Part shown: positions 8,295 through 15,214 of the stretch, piece by piece | How the letters are laid out: every line of letters begins with the position of its first letter | How positions within the stretch are numbered: position 1 is the stretch's first letter | Assembly: GCA_902797125.1 (NCBI GenBank) | Contig: CADBRS010000088.1 | Span: 1-25,879, forward strand | Source of the DNA: an uncultured Ruminococcus sp. | Lineage (GTDB): Bacteria; Bacillota; Clostridia; Oscillospirales; CAG-272 | Direction: 5' to 3' | Length of the DNA stretch: 25,879 nt | Translations under genes and position numbers: made by a program | The notes under the pieces: model-generated | What the model was told of the DNA's origin: nothing | The model's input: the letters and a program-made list of their open reading frames with translations, nothing else | Database searches by the model: none

Positions 8295-8321
8295 TATTAC
8301 ATCGAAAGGTTGCTTTCCTGC

Positions 8322-10394
8322 ATGAAGAAGTATTTAAAAAGTGCGATCATATATATCATCCTGTTCGCAATTGTCATTATTGCTGTCACCCAGTTGTTCG
8401 GCAGAACATCGAAAGAAGCCGTTACCTATAATGAGGTGCTGTCTTATTTCGCCGATCAGCGCGTGAAAGAATTCCAGGTGTCCAGCAGTAATGTTTTAAC
8501 GATGATCGTTCGGGACAAGACCGATCCGTCCAAAACAACCAAGGTCGAATACAAGCTGGCCTATCTGGACATTTTCTATGAAGATCTTCACGAGACGATC
8601 AAAGAGCAGGTCGCCAGCGGAGTCATTGAAAAAGCAGAATATGAGCCTTATTCCAGGCCCTGGTACATCACTTTCCTTCCGGCAATCATTATCGTTGCTT
8701 TGATTGCGTTGGCGTTCTTCCTCTATTTCAGAGCGAGCCAGAACGGCAGTATCGGAGGAGGTCCCGCATCCAGGATCAACAATTTTGGTAAAGCACACAT
8801 CAAGCCCACTGACGAAAAGAAAAAAGTCACCTTTGCCGATGTGGCCGGTGCCGATGAAGAGAAAGCTGAGCTTGTCGAATTGGTCGACTTTTTGAAAGAT
8901 CCGGCCAAATACACCAAGCTGGGAGCCAAGATTCCGCACGGTGTGCTGCTGATGGGCCCTCCAGGTACCGGTAAAACTTTGCTTGCCAAAGCAGTTGCCG
9001 GAGAGGCGGGAGTTCCCTTCCTGTCCATCTCGGGTTCTGATTTCGTTGAGATGTATGTCGGTGTCGGCGCATCCCGTGTGCGCAATCTGTTCGATACGGC
9101 CCGCAAATCTCCCGCAGCCATCATTTTCATCGATGAAATCGATGCAGTGGGACGTCACAGAGGCGCCGGTTTGGGCGGCGGTCATGACGAGCGCGAACAA
9201 ACCTTGAATCAGTTGCTCGTTGAAATGGATGGATTCGGTTCTCATGAAGGCATTATCGTGATTGCTGCTACGAACCGTCCCGATATCCTGGATCCCGCAT
9301 TGCTCCGTCCCGGACGTTTTGACAGACAGATCACCGTGAATCCGCCGGATATCGACGGCCGTCTGGCCATCTTGAAAGTTCATGCCAAAAACAAGCCGTT
9401 CGAACCAGCAGTGGATTTCGCTGCCGTAGCCAAAATGACTGTCGGCTTTACAGGTGCGGATTTGGCCAACCTGCTCAACGAGGCTTCCCTGCTGGCTGCA
9501 CGTCAGAACAAAGCTTTGATCAGCATGGAAGACATTCAGGAAGCTTACATCAAGGTCATTGCAGGGCCTAAGAAAAAATCCTGGAAAATCAAGAAAGAAG
9601 ATCTGCGTAAGACCGCATACCATGAGGCCGGTCATGCCATTCTGGCGCATGTACTGCCCACACAGGATCCGGTTCAGCAGATCTCGATCATCCCGAGCGG
9701 AAGCGCTTTAGGTTACACATTGAATCCTCCTAAGGAAGACCGCTACAGCGTTTTCCGGGAAGAACTGAAAGAAAAGATCTGCATGCTTCTGGGCGGACGC
9801 GCTGCAGAACAATTGGTCTGCCAGGATATCTCGGGCGGTGCCTCCAACGATATAGAGCGCGCCACCAAGACCGCCAAACGCATGGTCATGCAACTCGGAA
9901 TGAGTGAAAAACTGGGGCCTGTTGCTTACGGCGGCGACGAGAGCGAAGTATTTTTGGGCAGAGACTTCTCTGCCGGCAAAGACCATTCAGAACAAACAGC
10001 TTCGATTATCGATGAAGAAGTTCAAAAAATCATTTCCGAGGCGTACGCACGAGCTCTGTCGATCCTCGGCGAGCACCGCGACAAACTGGATCGGGTTGCC
10101 AACTATCTGCTGGCTCATGAAATGATGGACGGCGAACAGTTCGAAGCTTTGATGGACCGTGATGCAAGTGACGAGGAACTGGAAGAGATCCTGGAAAAAC
10201 GCAAACGCGCAAGTCAGGAAGCCAATGAAACCCGTGCACGCGAAGTCAAGGAAAAAGAAGATGCAGAAGCCAAAATGGCTGAGAACCAATCTGAAGGACT
10301 TGATTTTGGCGGGAACAGCCAAGAAGATGCTCAAAACGAAGAAAAAGATTCCGATTCAGCAGAGGAGTCCGATCAAGACAATCCGAAAGCATAA
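8322..10394 (+). CDS. ftsH: ATP-dependent zinc metalloprotease FtsH
   Basis: FtsH is a membrane-anchored AAA+ protease that degrades misfolded membrane proteins and regulators. The product is 690 residues. Membrane helices lie at about 7-25 and 108-132 with an extracytoplasmic domain between them. The AAA core has Walker A GPPGTGKT (212-219), Walker B IIFIDEID (267-274) and the second region of homology 'ATNRPDILDPALLRPGRFDR'. The zinc protease motif HEAGH is at 434-438, and the third ligand Asp lies in 'GGASNDIERAT'. The last ~70 residues are a low-complexity tail rich in Glu, Asp, Lys and Gln, as in many Clostridia; it is probably disordered. The ATG at 8322 is preferred to TTG 8310, because GAAAGG (8304-8309) abuts the TTG and is better spaced for the ATG. 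It is the last gene of the run and is followed by a strong terminator. Confidence 0.97.
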   Translation: MKKYLKSAIIYIILFAIVIIAVTQLFGRTSKEAVTYNEVLSYFADQRVKEFQVSSSNVLTMIVRDKTDPSKTTKVEYKLAYLDIFYEDLHETIKEQVASGVIEKAEYEPYSRPWYITFLPAIIIVALIALAFFLYFRASQNGSIGGGPASRINNFGKAHIKPTDEKKKVTFADVAGADEEKAELVELVDFLKDPAKYTKLGAKIPHGVLLMGPPGTGKTLLAKAVAGEAGVPFLSISGSDFVEMYVGVGASRVRNLFDTARKSPAAIIFIDEIDAVGRHRGAGLGGGHDEREQTLNQLLVEMDGFGSHEGIIVIAATNRPDILDPALLRPGRFDRQITVNPPDIDGRLAILKVHAKNKPFEPAVDFAAVAKMTVGFTGADLANLLNEASLLAARQNKALISMEDIQEAYIKVIAGPKKKSWKIKKEDLRKTAYHEAGHAILAHVLPTQDPVQQISIIPSGSALGYTLNPPKEDRYSVFREELKEKICMLLGGRAAEQLVCQDISGGASNDIERATKTAKRMVMQLGMSEKLGPVAYGGDESEVFLGRDFSAGKDHSEQTASIIDEEVQKIISEAYARALSILGEHRDKLDRVANYLLAHEMMDGEQFEALMDRDASDEELEEILEKRKRASQEANETRAREVKEKEDAEAKMAENQSEGLDFGGNSQEDAQNEEKDSDSAEESDQDNPKA

Positions 10395-10417
10395 CGAAAT
10401 CTTTTCACAATCAAACA

Positions 10418-10446
10418 CGGGGCGGTTTTGAAACCGCCCCGCTTTT
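10418..10446 (+). terminator. Intrinsic terminator after ftsH
   Basis: CGGGGCGG...CCGCCCCG forms a GC-rich stem of about 9-11 bp with a tiny loop, followed by CTTTTT. It closes the yybS-ftsH run. The convergent gene ends one base beyond, at 10447, so the hairpin may also stop transcription from the other strand, although the T-run on that side is poor. Confidence 0.88.
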
Positions 10447-11184
10447 TCAATGTACATATGTTTGAACGATATCCAAAAGTTTCGGACTGTTCTGATTGAG
10501 TGTCGCTTTTCCGAAGATCAGTTCCTTGCTTCCCTGTCTGGAGTCATCCGCCGGCAAGCCGGGGGCATATACGGCCCCGTCTTCATCCACGATCCAAATC
10601 CCGATTTCTTGGTCCGGGTCATCTGTCGGTTCAAAACCGTCCTCATCTTCCATGAGCTGTTTGATGGCTCGGGACCCTTCTCTTGAGATCTGATACAGCC
10701 GCACCCTGGTCCCTTCTTCATTCAACCAAACCAGCAACGGCTCTCCGATCTGCGGGAGGGCGCCGTCTCTGTCCATCTCCATGACCGTCTCGGCATCCCG
10801 GTTTGCCTGATCGACTGGAGCAGATGAATGGGTATCTGGATCGGTTTTAATATCATCAGATGCGTTTGCAGACTCCGCGCCTTCTTGTGCAGCAATCGAA
10901 TCATATCCTGAGACAACCTGTCTGTCTAAGTAACTGGAAACGGCTTCTGCGGAATCGATTGTGTCTTTCTGTTCGGGGGCCGGAGCCATGGCGCCATGGT
11001 TGATACTGAAGAGAGCAGTCAAAGAAAGCGCCAGAACCAGGACGACAGCTGCCGAAGCAATCGGTATCCATCGCTTCAAAGTCAACTTCTTCTGGGGATG
11101 GTATTCAGCGGCTTCATCGATCAAAGCCGGATCAATCTTTTCCAGGGATTGAAACAGTTTTTTCGCTTTTTCTCGGTTGTTCAT
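10447..11184 (-). CDS. Probable membrane anti-sigma factor partner
   Basis: The 245-residue protein has a single membrane helix at about 39-61 ('WIPIASAAVVLVLALSLTALF'). The N-terminal part is basic and cytoplasmic (about 38 residues). The roughly 180-residue extracytoplasmic part is Asp/Glu/Ser rich with a linker near 65-130, and ends in a small folded-looking region ('GEPLLVWLNEEGTRVRLYQISREG'). No named domain was recognised, including a clear zinc-binding anti-sigma HxxxCxxC motif. The role is inferred from context: the start codon overlaps the stop of the ECF sigma gene by four bases (ATGA), the usual arrangement for a sigma/anti-sigma pair, and the topology fits. The ligand or stress sensed is unknown. 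It could instead be a sigma-controlled effector. Confidence 0.6.
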   Translation of the reverse strand: MNNREKAKKLFQSLEKIDPALIDEAAEYHPQKKLTLKRWIPIASAAVVLVLALSLTALFSINHGAMAPAPEQKDTIDSAEAVSSYLDRQVVSGYDSIAAQEGAESANASDDIKTDPDTHSSAPVDQANRDAETVMEMDRDGALPQIGEPLLVWLNEEGTRVRLYQISREGSRAIKQLMEDEDGFEPTDDPDQEIGIWIVDEDGAVYAPGLPADDSRQGSKELIFGKATLNQNSPKLLDIVQTYVH

Positions 11185-11753
11185 AACCTGATTCCCTCCT
11201 TCCTCAGATATTCCTGCAGAGCCTTTCTTGTTCGACTCAGGATCTGTCTCACATTTGCCTCATTCATCTGTAACTCAGACGCGATTTGTTCAATGGATTC
11301 CGAGTAATAATACCTTTTGACGAACGCGACCCGTTTGTCCTGCTTTTGAGTTCGAAGAAATTCGCTGATACATTCCCCGATCCGTTCTCCGGAATCTTCC
11401 TCTCCGGAATCCGGTTCGTCATAGTCGGCAATTTCTTCAAGTTCGACAAAGACATTGTTCATGCCTCCCCGTTTAAGCCGATGAGCGTCCCGAAACCGTT
11501 TGTGAGACAGGTTTTTCGTGATCTGGGTCAAAAAAGCATGTAATGACTCCGGCCGCTCCGGAGGGATCCGGTTCCATGCGGCCAGAAAAGTGTCGTTCAC
11601 ACATTCCTCCGCATCCTGCTCCGAGTGCAAAATCTCATAGGCGCGATAGCGGAGATTTTTCCCGTATTTCAATTCTGTTTCCTGAATCGCAACTTCATTT
11701 CTCGCCCAGAACAGGTCGATCAGCTGCTCGTCAGTCAGTCTCTCCGCGCTCAT
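11181..11753 (-). CDS. ECF-type RNA polymerase sigma factor
   Basis: This is an extracytoplasmic-function sigma-70 family regulator of 190 residues. Region 2 is near the N-terminus: 'TDEQLIDLFWARNEVAI' followed by 'ILHSEQDAEECVNDTFLAAWNRIPP', the conserved DAEE-NDTFL-AW helix that binds core polymerase and the -10. A linker with an acidic stretch ('EIADYDEPDSGEEDSGE', about 109-125) precedes region 4. There 'FVKRYYYSESIEQIASELQMNEANVRQILSRTRKALQEYL' is the helix-turn-helix for the -35. AAAGGA upstream of the ATG supports the start. The unusually acidic inter-domain linker is the only oddity. The gene is co-transcribed with the membrane protein behind it and probably autoregulated, as is typical of this class. 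Confidence 0.9.
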   Translation of the reverse strand: MSAERLTDEQLIDLFWARNEVAIQETELKYGKNLRYRAYEILHSEQDAEECVNDTFLAAWNRIPPERPESLHAFLTQITKNLSHKRFRDAHRLKRGGMNNVFVELEEIADYDEPDSGEEDSGERIGECISEFLRTQKQDKRVAFVKRYYYSESIEQIASELQMNEANVRQILSRTRKALQEYLRKEGIRL

Positions 11754-11782
11754 ACTTAATCCTTTCGAATCCTCTCAACTGT

Positions 11783-11812
11783 TATGTACCCGTTTTTTTC
11801 TGTTTGTGACAA
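11783..11812 (-). promoter_or_regulatory. Candidate promoter for the ECF sigma operon
   Basis: Minus strand: TTGTCA (11812-11807), 18-nt spacer with an A7 run, TACATA (11788-11783). It resembles a moderate sigma-A promoter. The 'TGTCAC...' element could also serve as the -35 of an ECF-recognised, autoregulated promoter; sequence alone does not decide. The -35 sits directly downstream of the cyclophilin terminator. Confidence 0.4.
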
Positions 11813-11814
11813 AA

Positions 11815-11862
11815 CAACAAAAGATCCCCGGCAAACCGAAAGCAGTGCCAGACGGGATCTTC
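11815..11862 (-). terminator. Intrinsic terminator after the cyclophilin gene
   Basis: Minus strand: AAGATCCC and GGGATCTT form an 8-bp outer stem, with GGCA/TGCC extending it inward, followed by TTGTTGTTTT. It lies just beyond the cyclophilin stop and separates that operon from the sigma factor operon read in the same direction. Confidence 0.75.
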
Positions 11863-11867
11863 AGCAA

Positions 11868-12368
11868 CTATGCGATCACTTCAACTTTTTCGATCACGAT
11901 CGCTTCTTTCGGAACGTCATCGTACCAACCGACGGAATGCGTTCGGGTATTTGCAATGGCGTCAAGAACGTCAAACCCACAGGTCAGTTCGCCGAATGCA
12001 GCATATTGTCCGTCCAGATAGCCTGCTTCTGCATGCATAATGAAAAATTGGGATGAAGCAGAATTCGGATCGTTGGTCCTGGCCATACTCAACACGCCGC
12101 GATCATGATGAAGATCGTTCTGAGCAAAGCCGTTCGCTTTGAATTCTCCGACGATGGGTTTGGCCGGTTTCTGTTTCATCGAGGTATCAAAGCCGCCTCC
12201 CTGGATCATGAATCCCTGGATGACGCGGTGAAAGATCAGCCCTTCAAAAAAGCCCTCGTTGCACAGTTTTAAAAAGTTTTCAACGGTTTTGGGTGCTTTT
12301 TCCGGATACAATTCTGCTTCCATTTTCCCAAGACCTTTGATCGTAAATCTGATTTTCGGATTATTCAT
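11868..12368 (-). CDS. ppiB: Cyclophilin-type peptidyl-prolyl cis-trans isomerase
   Basis: This enzyme catalyses proline isomerisation during protein folding. The 166-residue single-domain protein lacks a signal peptide, so it should be cytoplasmic. Active-site segments are clear: 'FHRVIQGFMIQGG' with catalytic R48, then 'GVLSMARTNDPNSASSQFFIMHAEAGYLDGQYAAFG', matching bacterial cyclophilins with Tyr in place of the cyclosporin-contacting Trp. GAGGGGGG lies about 8 nt before the ATG. It is the last gene of the ACT-UPF0210-mrnC-ppiB run (16 nt after mrnC), and a terminator follows. The functional link to the other three genes is not obvious. The symbol denotes the cytoplasmic bacterial cyclophilin family. 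Confidence 0.95.
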   Translation of the reverse strand: MNNPKIRFTIKGLGKMEAELYPEKAPKTVENFLKLCNEGFFEGLIFHRVIQGFMIQGGGFDTSMKQKPAKPIVGEFKANGFAQNDLHHDRGVLSMARTNDPNSASSQFFIMHAEAGYLDGQYAAFGELTCGFDVLDAIANTRTHSVGWYDDVPKEAIVIEKVEVIA

Positions 12369-12384
12369 ACTTTTCCCCCCTCAA

Positions 12385-12786
12385 TTATGGTTTGTCTTCT
12401 GTCTGATATCCCAAGGCAAACAATTCTTTGAGTCTGCCTGTGGCACCGTTTAAATACAATCTGGCAAACAATACCTCCATGCCCGTGGCAATCCGGTATG
12501 TTTCCAACTGGACTCCGGCAGGAGGTCTGAGCCTGCCCGGATTTTTTCCGTGTTTGAATATTTCCTTCTCTTCTTCGGTCAGATGCGGCTCAAGCCTTTC
12601 CATCGCTTGTGCCTGAGATGCCGCCGTGACGAACCGGAGCGCCTCTCGGTTCAAATCCTCCGATCTCGTCAATCCCTGCATCACCAGGTATTCCCTGACC
12701 ATGACCTCCATCACGCTGTCACCCAGATAGGCAAGTGCTGCGATGCTGGTTTGTCTCGGATCGAAAGGAATCTGTTGATTATTCAT
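12385..12786 (-). CDS. mrnC: Mini-III ribonuclease (RNase III domain without dsRBD)
   Basis: Mini-III matures 23S rRNA ends in Bacillota by cleaving the double-stranded stalk. The 133-residue product is a lone RNase III catalytic domain. The signature 'ALAYLGDSVMEVMVREYL' puts the catalytic Asp at D23, the same position as in the characterised Bacillus enzyme. The second acidic residue is E104 in 'TYRIATGMEVLFARLYLNG'. 'FVTAASQAQAM' and 'LTEEEKEIFKHGKNPG' complete the family pattern. There is no double-stranded RNA-binding domain, which separates it from RNase III (rnc). In many Bacillota mrnC lies next to cysS and rlmB; neither is here, so the context is atypical. GAGAGG lies a few bases before the ATG, and the gap from the UPF0210 gene is 18 nt. 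Confidence 0.92.
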   Translation of the reverse strand: MNNQQIPFDPRQTSIAALAYLGDSVMEVMVREYLVMQGLTRSEDLNREALRFVTAASQAQAMERLEPHLTEEEKEIFKHGKNPGRLRPPAGVQLETYRIATGMEVLFARLYLNGATGRLKELFALGYQTEDKP

Positions 12787-12804
12787 CTCTCAGCCTCTCA
12801 TGCG

Positions 12805-14163
12805 TCAGTTTTTCAGCGAGTGGATCGGTGCAGGAATCCTTCCGCCCCGACGGATGAAAACGGACGGCGATTCCGTTCTGACCGGGATGACCGGAGCATA
12901 TCCGAGCAATCCGCCGAACTCGACACGATCGCCTGCTTTCTTCCCGTATGCAGGAATCAAGCGGACAGCCGTCGTCTTTGTGTTGGCGACCCCGATCGAG
13001 ATCTCATCCGCGATGATGCCGCAGATCACATCGTCTTCCGTATCTCCAGGAATGGCGATCATATCCAGACCGACAGAGCAAACGGCGGTCATCGCCTCCA
13101 GTTTTTCAATGCTCAGCGTTCCTTTTTCAACAGCGGCGATCATACCTGCATCTTCTGAAACCGGAATGAAAGCGCCTGACAAACCGCCGACGTGACTGGA
13201 TGCCATCACGCCGCCTTTTTTGACCGCATCGTTGAGCATGGCCAAAGCAGCGGTCGTACCGTGTCCGCCCGTGCTTTCGAGTCCCATGTTTTCCAGAATC
13301 AATGCCACGCTGTCTCCGATCGCGGGCGTCGGAGCAAGTGAAAGATCCACGATCCCGAACGGGATGTTTAATTCTTTTGCCGCTTCGTGTGCAACCAGTT
13401 GCCCGACACGCGTGATCTTGAACGCCGTGTTCTTGATGACGTCTGCCAGCGCGGAAAGATCGCAATCGCCCGCACGTTTGATCGCCGAGGCGACGACCCC
13501 TGGCCCGCTGACGCCCACGTTGATGACAGCTTCCGGTTCTCCCACGCCGTGGAATGCGCCGGCCATGAAGGGATTGTCTTCAGGCACATTTGCGAAAACG
13601 ACCAGTTTGGCACAACCGATGGACTGTTCATCTTTGGTCAGGAACGCCGTTTGTTTGATGATCTGACCCATGAGTCTGACGGCATCCATGTTGATACCGG
13701 CTTTCGTAGTCGCCACATTGACGGAGCTGCACAGATTTTTCGTTTCGGACAGTGCCTGGGGTATCGTGGCAATCATCCGCTTGTCGGATTCCGTCATACC
13801 CTTATGCACCAGCGCGGTATAACCACCGATAAAATTGACACCTACTGTCTCAGCTGCATTTTGCAGGGCATGTGCGAGTTTCAGATAGCCTGCTTCATCC
13901 AGGGTCGCCCCGATCAACGCGGCAGGCGTCACGGAAACTCTTTTGTTGACGATAGGAACGCCATACCTTTTTTCCAAACGTTCCCCGGTCGCGACCAAAT
14001 ATTCGGCAAGCTTCGTGATTTTGTCATAAACCTTCGTGCAGAGCCTGGTCGCGTCGTCGCTGGCGCAGTCATAAAGGGATATCCCCATTGTGATCGTGCG
14101 CACATCGAGATTTTCATCCCGGATCATCTGGATGGTCTCGAGAATGTCTTTCGTATCCAACAT
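12805..14163 (-). CDS. UPF0210/DUF711 family protein
   Basis: The 452-residue cytoplasmic protein of the UPF0210 (DUF711) family is recognised from 'LETIQMIRDENLDVRTITMGISLYDC', 'RYGVPIVNKRVSVTPAALIG', 'GGYTALVHKGMT', 'MAGAFHGVGEPEAVINVGVSGPGVV' and 'DLSLAPTPAIGDSVALILENMG'. Many databases label it 'PFL family protein', but no glycyl-radical motif is visible near the C-terminus, so a pyruvate formate-lyase activity is not supported. The biochemical function is not established. The 9-nt gap to the upstream ACT-domain gene (UPF0237) is the hallmark pairing of this family. That suggests the ACT protein acts as a regulatory, ligand-sensing partner. GAGGTGG precedes the ATG. Confidence 0.9.
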   Translation of the reverse strand: MLDTKDILETIQMIRDENLDVRTITMGISLYDCASDDATRLCTKVYDKITKLAEYLVATGERLEKRYGVPIVNKRVSVTPAALIGATLDEAGYLKLAHALQNAAETVGVNFIGGYTALVHKGMTESDKRMIATIPQALSETKNLCSSVNVATTKAGINMDAVRLMGQIIKQTAFLTKDEQSIGCAKLVVFANVPEDNPFMAGAFHGVGEPEAVINVGVSGPGVVASAIKRAGDCDLSALADVIKNTAFKITRVGQLVAHEAAKELNIPFGIVDLSLAPTPAIGDSVALILENMGLESTGGHGTTAALAMLNDAVKKGGVMASSHVGGLSGAFIPVSEDAGMIAAVEKGTLSIEKLEAMTAVCSVGLDMIAIPGDTEDDVICGIIADEISIGVANTKTTAVRLIPAYGKKAGDRVEFGGLLGYAPVIPVRTESPSVFIRRGGRIPAPIHSLKN

Positions 14164-14172
14164 GGAGCCACC

Positions 14173-14442
14173 TCAGATCTTGTGCATGGAATTGAAAATA
14201 TCTTCATGCATGGCATGGATCTCCAGATTGCTGGCCTTGCCCAGTTCGGTCATTTTATCTGAAAAAGTTGAAAAAGAGACCGAGAGATCGCTGATGTCAC
14301 AGAGCATGATCATGGCAAAATATTCGTGCAGCACGCTCTGTGTGATTTCTGTAATATTTGCATTGTATGTAGCACATACGGCCGAAACCTTGGCTATAAT
14401 GCCCACACTGTCTTTCCCGGTTACTGAAATAATAGCTTTCAT
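14173..14442 (-). CDS. ACT-domain protein, UPF0237 family
   Basis: The 89-residue single ACT domain begins 'MKAIISVTGKDSVGIIAKVSAVCATYNANITEITQSVL', the classic ACT pattern: a beta-strand, then a Gly-containing loop that usually contacts an amino-acid ligand. The family partners with UPF0210 proteins, and the gene sits 9 nt before that gene. It is the first gene of the minus-strand operon, reading from the promoter at 14520-14548. No good Shine-Dalgarno sits immediately upstream of the ATG. A perfect GGGGAGG lies about 35 nt away, with a small hairpin in between. An identified ligand is not known to me for this pair. Confidence 0.9.
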   Translation of the reverse strand: MKAIISVTGKDSVGIIAKVSAVCATYNANITEITQSVLHEYFAMIMLCDISDLSVSFSTFSDKMTELGKASNLEIHAMHEDIFNSMHKI

Positions 14443-14455
14443 ATGTCTTTTTGCC

Positions 14456-14484
14456 CGGCCCTGCTGTTGGCCGATGTCCTCCCC
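14456..14484 (-). promoter_or_regulatory. Distant SD plus hairpin in the ACT-gene leader
   Basis: Minus strand: GGGGAGG at 14484-14478, then CGGCC (14473-14469), an 8-nt loop and GGCCG (14460-14456), then the ATG at 14442. The hairpin could shorten the SD-to-start distance or occlude ribosome entry. The sequences are seen; the function is inferred. Confidence 0.3.
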
Positions 14485-14519
14485 GAGTTAACGCTTGAGC
14501 CCTTTTGGGACGCAATCCT

Positions 14520-14548
14520 ATTATAGCGCTTTTTTCCTTTCAGTTCAA
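14520..14548 (-). promoter_or_regulatory. Sigma-A promoter of the ACT-UPF0210-mrnC-ppiB operon
   Basis: Minus strand: TTGAAC (14548-14543), 17-nt spacer, perfect TATAAT (14525-14520). It diverges from the promoter at 14571-14599. Confidence 0.78.
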
Positions 14549-14570
14549 CATACAATTTTCTTAATAATAA

Positions 14571-14599
14571 TTGAAAAAAACCTGATGTTGTGATATCAT
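14571..14599 (+). promoter_or_regulatory. Sigma-A promoter of the plus-strand block starting at 14643
   Basis: TTGAAA (14571-14576), 17-nt spacer, TATCAT (14594-14599). The predicted leader is about 37 nt before the ATG at 14643. The two divergent -35 elements are 22 nt apart, so one bound protein could affect both operons. Confidence 0.65.
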
Positions 14600-14642
14600 T
14601 AATCCGAACTTTCCGGTATCTTCAGAAAGTGAGGCAAGCAAT

Positions 14643-15194
14643 ATGGCTGAAATCAACCATTTTGAGCATGTCGTAACCGACAAGCTGAACAAGTCTCGAA
14701 AATGGCAGAAAGCGCTGGCAATTCTAGGCTACATCTTCGTAGATGCTGCTCTTTTTTGGCTCCTCTTTCGCATCAACCCCTTCCTGATCGCTCTCCTGGC
14801 CTTAACGACTTGGATAATGGTCTTCTTCACTTGGCGATACCTGAATGTTGAATATGAATATAGCATCGATTCCGGAATATTGACTTTCACTAAGATTTAC
14901 GGCAACAGAAAACGGAAAGAGTTTTTCAGTGTCAAACTCAAAGACATCAGTAAAATCGCTCCGCTGGAAGACCCGTATATCGCAGAAGCAGAGACATATG
15001 CTCCGGAAAAATCTTATTACGGAGTGCCTGTCTTAGACATGAACGACGTTTTCTACGCGTTGTTCGATGATGAGGATAAAAAGCGCTCTGTTTTCTATTT
15101 CCAAATGACGACGGCTGCCCTCAAGCATTTCAAATTCTATTGCAGTTCTGCTTTCCCGGCAGCTATGCACTATTCATTTCAGAGCCCGGATTAA
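14643..15194 (+). CDS. Small membrane protein of unknown function
   Basis: The 183-residue protein has two closely spaced membrane helices (about residues 24-42 'LAILGYIFVDAALFWLLF' and 47-65 'LIALLALTTWIMVFFTWRY'). A soluble C-terminal region follows, predicted to be beta-rich ('VEYEYSIDSGILTFTKIYG', then 'FSVKLKDISKIAPL'). The layout (two-helix hairpin, then a beta domain opening with a Tyr/Glu-Tyr-Ser motif and later a 'KLKDI' strand) resembles bacterial PH-like membrane proteins, but no named family was recognised with certainty. AGTGAGG precedes the ATG, and the gene has its own promoter. It lies 20 nt before the glutaminase-like gene, so the two are probably co-transcribed. The function is unknown. 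Confidence 0.72.
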   Translation: MAEINHFEHVVTDKLNKSRKWQKALAILGYIFVDAALFWLLFRINPFLIALLALTTWIMVFFTWRYLNVEYEYSIDSGILTFTKIYGNRKRKEFFSVKLKDISKIAPLEDPYIAEAETYAPEKSYYGVPVLDMNDVFYALFDDEDKKRSVFYFQMTTAALKHFKFYCSSAFPAAMHYSFQSPD

Positions 15195-15214
15195 CCGAGG
15201 CAAGGAGTTTTCTC

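Noticed and set aside
8496..9650. Minus-strand open frame (384 codons) opposite ftsH
   Set aside because: It is a shadow of the FtsH coding sequence; the sense strand shows every AAA and protease motif and the antisense product resembles nothing.
12805..14163. Pyruvate formate-lyase activity suggested by the common 'PFL family' label
   Set aside because: No glycyl-radical motif or paired catalytic Cys-Cys is visible, and the motifs match UPF0210/DUF711, whose activity is not established.
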